From Muricoccus pecuniae (GTDB lineage: Bacteria > Pseudomonadota > Alphaproteobacteria > Acetobacterales > Acetobacteraceae), in the NCBI RefSeq assembly GCF_014199205.1, contig NZ_JACIJD010000003.1, positions 283,453-347,452 of the forward strand: a stretch of DNA of 64,000 bases, in the 5' to 3' direction. Shown piece by piece: positions 60,176-64,000 of the stretch. The position numbers and the translations under genes were made by a program. How positions within the stretch are numbered: position 1 is the first letter of the stretch; every line of letters begins with the position of its first letter. A model generated the notes under the pieces. It did no database searches, was not told where the DNA came from, and worked only from the letters and a program-made list of their open reading frames with translations.

Positions 60176-61990
60176 ATGCTGGATGACCGCGAACATAACA
60201 TGGACACTACCTTCGCCAAACTGGGGGTAGGAGATCAGGACTTCCTCGTCGCCAGCATGATCGAGCGCTGCCCCAAGGTCATGATGCTGCGCGAGCTCCT
60301 CATGAACGCGATCGAGGCAGCCTCGCGGGCTGAGCCGGGTGCGCGCCGGGTCGAAGTCTCGGGCGTCCGCGTTGATGGCGTCCGCAAATTGTGCATCTGG
60401 AACACAGGGCCCGGAATGGATGCGGAGCAGTTGTTCCGTATGTGCGATATCGCCTCCTCCATCGGCAAGGCGCAGGGCCTGGACCGAAACTTCGGCATGG
60501 GGGCGAAAGTAGCCTCCCTTCCGTCCAATCAGCTTGGCGTTCGCTATCGCTCATGCCGGGCGGGCCGGGTTCACCAGGTTCTCCTCGGGAAGCGCGCGGG
60601 CGTTTACGGACGCTTGGCGCAAATCGATGCATCCACAGGTCAACCCGCCGTCGTTGTGGAAGTGACCACCGAGGCTCAGGCTGACGGTCGTTCGATCGAG
60701 ACGGATTGGACGGAGGTTGTGCTTTTCGGCAACCGCCACGATCAGGACACGGTTGCTGATCCCTACGACCGCAACCCGTCCATGCTCCGGAACTGGCTTG
60801 CGACCGCGATATACAGCAAGTTCTACCACTTGAACGAGAGCGTTGAGGTGCTGCTCAGCGCTGACGTCACGCCCATGGGGAAGCCGCGCCGGCTAGTTTC
60901 TCTCGAGTCCCGGATCGCCGAGCGCTTCGCGCGGCATGACACGGTTCTCTTACCAGAGGGTCTCTCGATCCACTACCTTTACGACCCTGCGCACCCCACG
61001 CTGGAACGGCATAACGCCTCCTTCGAGGACGGGCTGGTGCCCGATGCCAGCATCGGCGCCGTTCTCCACGGCGGTGAACTGTACGAACTCCGCCGTGAAA
61101 AGCACTGGACGCTTGAGGCGCCGTCCTTCGGCGTTTCCTTCGGGGCTCGGCATATCTCGGTTCTCGTCGAACTCTCCAGCGACTTCCCTGTCCGGCCGGA
61201 TGGCTATCGCCAGTTTCTCCGCTATCAGGGCGGCGCGCAGGAGCAGGTTCGACTGAATGACTTTGCCGGCCTTGTGCGCGCTAACCGGCCGGAGTGGCTG
61301 CGCGAGCTGATCGAGAGCATGTCGCCGGACCTGGACCTATCGCGCGACATATCCGACCATCTTCGAAGCCTCCTAGCTGCGATCGGTGTGAAGCGGATGC
61401 GGCCGAAGCTGCGCCGAATCCCCGTGCCCGCCCTGTCCTCCCCCGTGCAGCTGCCTCGGGCTTCCGCACAGCCCCGGACGAGCGAGCAGAGAGAGTCGCC
61501 CGCGGGTAAGGAGAACACGCCGGAGCAGGTAGGCGAGATGGTTCCGGACGTCGAGTTCGTTCCTGAACTGCTGCTTGTTCGGCAGCCGAACGAGATCGCG
61601 GACCGCAATCTCACCCACCGCGCCGCGCGCTACTATCCTGAGGCCCACCAGCTCTTCGTCAACATGTCCTACCCTTCGGTCGGAAGGCTGGCGGCCATGC
61701 TACAAACAACGGCTCCGGCCCACGCATCCGGCGCCCTGGCCAGCTCCGTAGCGACCTCGCTTGCGGAGCAGGACCACCTCCTGCGGATCGGCCGGGCGCT
61801 CGTGATGGGGCTTGGGAAACGCGATCTTGCCGAAGGATGGAACGAGGCCGACAAGCGGATGGCTGTCAGCAGCGAGGTGCTCACCATCGCCGCGGACGAC
61901 GTCTTCGCGAACCGGGCAGAGCTGACACGGCGGTTCCAGGCCGAGGTGACGAAGGCCAGCACGGAGCTGGCGGCAGAGAGCATCATTTGA
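60176..61990 (+). CDS. GHKL-type ATPase (Hsp90/MORC-like) of unknown role
   Basis: 604 residues. The Bergerat ATP-binding fold is evident in the first 120: N box MLRELLMNAIEAASR (E40, N44), G1 box IWNTGPGMDAEQL, and G2 box NFGMGAKVASLPSN with the Lys. The usual G1 Asp is Asn76. A transducer-like region follows (WTEVVLFGNRHDQDTV, DGYRQFLRYQGG), then a Pro/Ser-rich linker (about 415-455) and a C-terminal helical domain. No kinase dimerisation or receiver domain, so not a histidine kinase; closer to Hsp90, MutL or MORC layouts. ATG 60200 is an alternative start. Confidence 0.75.
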   Translation: MLDDREHNMDTTFAKLGVGDQDFLVASMIERCPKVMMLRELLMNAIEAASRAEPGARRVEVSGVRVDGVRKLCIWNTGPGMDAEQLFRMCDIASSIGKAQGLDRNFGMGAKVASLPSNQLGVRYRSCRAGRVHQVLLGKRAGVYGRLAQIDASTGQPAVVVEVTTEAQADGRSIETDWTEVVLFGNRHDQDTVADPYDRNPSMLRNWLATAIYSKFYHLNESVEVLLSADVTPMGKPRRLVSLESRIAERFARHDTVLLPEGLSIHYLYDPAHPTLERHNASFEDGLVPDASIGAVLHGGELYELRREKHWTLEAPSFGVSFGARHISVLVELSSDFPVRPDGYRQFLRYQGGAQEQVRLNDFAGLVRANRPEWLRELIESMSPDLDLSRDISDHLRSLLAAIGVKRMRPKLRRIPVPALSSPVQLPRASAQPRTSEQRESPAGKENTPEQVGEMVPDVEFVPELLLVRQPNEIADRNLTHRAARYYPEAHQLFVNMSYPSVGRLAAMLQTTAPAHASGALASSVATSLAEQDHLLRIGRALVMGLGKRDLAEGWNEADKRMAVSSEVLTIAADDVFANRAELTRRFQAEVTKASTELAAESII

Positions 61991-62058
61991 CAGACGGCGT
62001 CACCGCTCCTGGCCAGCGCTGGGCTGGATGCGAGAAAGTCCGGTAAGAGAGAATTCAC

Positions 62059-63129
62059 TTGTCCTACTCGGCTGCAATTGCGCTCCGCTTCTCGACGCAA
62101 GCGATCGACCTGGGCGGCTCCATCGACTTTGTCGACGGGGCTGACACAATCCTGCATATCAAGCCGCGTCCGGATCGGCACTTGGTCGTCCTCAACAGCT
62201 ATATCTTCGGCAACTGGGGAGAAGAGCTGCACATACCCCTACCAGCAGAAGCTTTTTCGAAGCCGCTGTCCTTGGTTGTTTCCGGAACTGAGGAGGGCGT
62301 TTCCGTCACCGTGGGTGACCGGGAACCGGTCGAGTACCAAGCCGATCCCATGCGTCTCCTCCGCGCAGACCTGCGTCTTTCACCCTTTATCGAAGTACTA
62401 CCTACGGAAGATGTGCCGCGATCCCTCACCCTCGCGGGCCAGATCCTTGCTGCAGATCTTGCTCATGTTAGGGCAAGGCTGCGTTTTCTCGATGCATGTC
62501 AGTTGGCCCCGTCATACCTGCGCGATGCTCGGCTACTGCTTTATATCGACGGGCGCCTCGTCCGGACGCACTCCCTCCTGCCGCTGCCGGGGCAAGTCAC
62601 CTCACAAGTCGCCGAGGTCCGGTTCGAGTTCGGCCCGGACGTCTTTGTTGGCGAGAAGATGGAAGCGCAACTCGTACTTGAGTTCTTGGGCGGAGAGCAC
62701 TGCCTTGATCGACGCTCTATTGAGAATCACGTCATCGGTGCGATCGAGCATTGCTCCGAAGTCATGGTAAGCGGCTTTGCCGCCAACCCAATACTCCCAG
62801 GATGTCCGGTGATGCTCGATGTGTTCGTGGGGGGGCGCTTCGAGGGCACAGCTTGTGCTGACAAGGAACGGTCAGATCTAACGCTTGTTGACCCCGCTTT
62901 CAAAGCTTGCGGCTTTCACTTCCGTTTCCGTAATCAGCTACTCCTCGTGCCGGGGACAGACCTCGCCGTCGCTGTGCGCCCTCGCGACACTGGAATCGAG
63001 CTGTTGAACAGCCCATGGCAGCTCAGCCGGTCCGTGCCCCGTGACGAGGTACTGGCCCAGATGCGGCTTTACGCGACACCGCTGATGCAGAGCATGACAC
63101 AGCCTGAGTGCAAATCGATGCACACTTGA
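62059..63129 (+). CDS. galectin-like lectin paralogue D (best-kept sugar site)
   Basis: 356 residues from a TTG after AAGAGAG. Its N-terminal domain matches the galectin site best: H33-x3-R37 (LHIKPRPDR), N46 (VVLNSYIF), W53 and E56 (NWGEELH). The spacing N to W of 7 and W to E of 3 equals that of animal galectin-1; the final Arg is His58. Then REPVEYQ, middle domain (LLLYIDGRLVRTHSLLP), and C-terminal domain (VSGFAANPILPGCPVMLD, ADKERSDLTLV, FHFRFRNQ, LLNSPWQLSR). Lower GC than the core genes. No signal peptide. Confidence 0.72.
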   Translation: MSYSAAIALRFSTQAIDLGGSIDFVDGADTILHIKPRPDRHLVVLNSYIFGNWGEELHIPLPAEAFSKPLSLVVSGTEEGVSVTVGDREPVEYQADPMRLLRADLRLSPFIEVLPTEDVPRSLTLAGQILAADLAHVRARLRFLDACQLAPSYLRDARLLLYIDGRLVRTHSLLPLPGQVTSQVAEVRFEFGPDVFVGEKMEAQLVLEFLGGEHCLDRRSIENHVIGAIEHCSEVMVSGFAANPILPGCPVMLDVFVGGRFEGTACADKERSDLTLVDPAFKACGFHFRFRNQLLLVPGTDLAVAVRPRDTGIELLNSPWQLSRSVPRDEVLAQMRLYATPLMQSMTQPECKSMHT

Positions 63130-63695
63130 TCGCACCGTACTCAACGGTCCCTCCGGGATGCTGGCTCCCGGTTGAAATTGGGAAGTGGCTTGATCAACGT
63201 TCGCCGTGAGCAATACGCATCGCCTAGTGGAAGTCTAGAGTGAGCGCCTCGATACACGTCGAGTGTTTGCGCAACCGTCATCCAGCGGAAGGTCGCCAAT
63301 GACGGCTGTGCACCGCTGTGCCGACTGCTGTTGGTGACACACTCGTGCGAAGCTCTTGCGATGAGCGTGATAGGCACAGACCACCGGACGTTTTCTGCCG
63401 GGCTCAGCAAACAACTCGGCCCTTGCCGCGTACTCTGCAATACGATGCTTCGCTTGGCGCTGATGGTACATCAACACAGCATGACCTGAGCGGAGATCAA
63501 TACGTGCGGCAGGCCTAGGGTCACTCCGCGGCGGAACTTTGTCGCGGCAGCTCTAAATCTGCGGTTCGATACGTGGTGAAGAACTTCGTTGCCTGCGCTA
63601 CAATAATTCATTCAGGTGCCGTATTTACGAAGCTTGCGCAGCACGCGATAAGACCACAGGTCCCTCGCTCTGAGAGGGACGTAGGGGAATTTTTC
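63130..63695. other. 566-nt region of low coding potential before ugd
   Basis: No gene I can support. Short frames on the minus strand (for instance 63235-63477) are rich in rare combinations and unrecognised. A GTCCCTC / GAGGGAC hairpin (63660-63680) lies in the ugd leader, and TACAAT at about 63599 is a weak -10 candidate without a good -35. Possibly remnant DNA. Confidence 0.5.
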
Positions 63696-64000
63696 ATGCG
63701 CGTTGCGATGATTGGCGCGGGCTATGTCGGCCTCGTCTCCGGTGCCTGCTTCGCCGAGTTCGGCGTGGATGTCTGCGTCGTCGACACCGAGGTCTCGAAG
63801 GTCGAGGCGCTGCGGGCCGGGCGCATCCCGATCTACGAGCCCGGGCTGGACAAGCTGGTCGCCGAGAACGTGCGGGACGGGCGGCTCTCCTTCACCACCG
63901 ACCTCGCCGAGGCGATGGAGGGGGCGGACGCGGTCTTCCTTGCCGTCGGCACGCCGTCCCGCCGCGGGGACGGGCATGCGGACCTCACCTATGTCTTCGC
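63696..64000 (+). CDS. UDP-glucose 6-dehydrogenase (5' part)
   Basis: The first 101 codons are in the window and the gene runs off the end. N-terminal NAD-binding fold MRVAMIGAGYVGLVSGACFAE, then YEPGLDKLVAENV and VFLAVGTPSRRGDGHADL are diagnostic. Makes UDP-glucuronate for exopolysaccharide or other glycans. AGGGG precedes the ATG. Base composition returns to core-like GC. Its position next to the glycosyltransferase/lectin region supports a polysaccharide role for the whole segment. Confidence 0.92.
   Translation, partial: MRVAMIGAGYVGLVSGACFAEFGVDVCVVDTEVSKVEALRAGRIPIYEPGLDKLVAENVRDGRLSFTTDLAEAMEGADAVFLAVGTPSRRGDGHADLTYVF

Noticed and set aside
59896..60186. 96-codon ORF between lectin paralogue C and the GHKL gene
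   Set aside because: No ribosome site, no recognisable sequence, and it overlaps both neighbours slightly.
60176..61990. Histidine kinase annotation for the GHKL protein
   Set aside because: No HisKA dimerisation helix with H-box and no receiver or sensor domain; only the ATP-binding fold is shared.
63235..63477. 80-codon minus-strand ORF before ugd
   Set aside because: Composition and lack of motifs suggest chance; other frames in the region are equally open.
47731..64000. Direct repeat of the tRNA-Glu 3' end as an att site
   Set aside because: I found no second copy of the tRNA 3' sequence in the window and no integrase gene.

Overview
The window reads as chromosomal DNA of a high-GC alphaproteobacterium, most likely Acetobacteraceae (Roseomonas-like, order Rhodospirillales). 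Pointers are the very high third-position GC, the alphaproteobacterial 41-residue L36, an RpoH with its QKKLFFNL box, a mitochondrial-type SUV3 helicase, a RamB/ScfR regulator facing aceA, and many Tat-type substrate-binding proteins. The genus is inferred; no rRNA is present.

Layout. 1-7.0 kb: one tightly overlapping plus-strand operon for organosulfur-type oxidation and uptake (three paralogous SsuA/NMT1-like binding proteins, an SfnB/DszC-like acyl-CoA-dehydrogenase-fold enzyme, an SsuD-like luciferase-fold monooxygenase, class II aldolase, cupin, Lrp/AsnC regulator). 7.1-13.5 kb: DUF3597 protein, PerM/AI-2E-type membrane protein, a divergent hybrid histidine kinase with its own receiver partner, and a small lipoprotein. 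13.6-23.2 kb: RTX-type glycoside hydrolase, SUV3-like helicase, Nudix hydrolase, giant DUF2126 transglutaminase and a convergent zinc-ribbon metallopeptidase. 23.5-28.3 kb: two NrtA/NasS-type nitrate-binding proteins, a TrpD2/YbiB-like protein and tartrate dehydrogenase. 28.3-35.3 kb: a small unknown gene with an SMR exporter under a palindromic promoter, the ramB/aceA pair, and a minus-strand racemase, DapA-like lyase and peptide-type binding-protein cluster. 35.5-47.7 kb: TSUP exporter, Hsp70-like protein, a small Arg-rich ORF, rpmJ, glcD/glcE, a duplicated-domain exported protein, VOC, Gfo/Idh/MocA, MFS, rpoH, rluD, DUF6476, DUF2256 and tRNA-Glu(CTC).

The tRNA marks a change of character. 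Behind it lie a 5'-truncated gene, a decayed IS3-family element with several independent inactivating lesions, and then a 13-kb accessory region (49.9-63.1 kb) leading into UDP-glucose dehydrogenase. This region holds four paralogous proteins. Three begin with a domain carrying a galectin sugar-binding signature (H-x3-R-x8-N-x6-W-x2-E, kept to different degrees), and all four end with a shared beta-type domain closing on N-x-P-W-x-I/L-x-R. Between them sit a GT4-GT2 fusion glycosyltransferase, a low-GC DUF1796 protein, an exported clan-A-type glycoside hydrolase, a methyltransferase-fold protein, a TPR protein built from 68-residue units, and a GHKL-type ATPase.

My working view is that this is a glycan-making and glycan-recognising module, probably for exopolysaccharide or surface glycan, with bacterial galectin-like proteins as its signature component. 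That role is inference from context. The galectin signature, its spacing and the paralogy are visible in the sequence.
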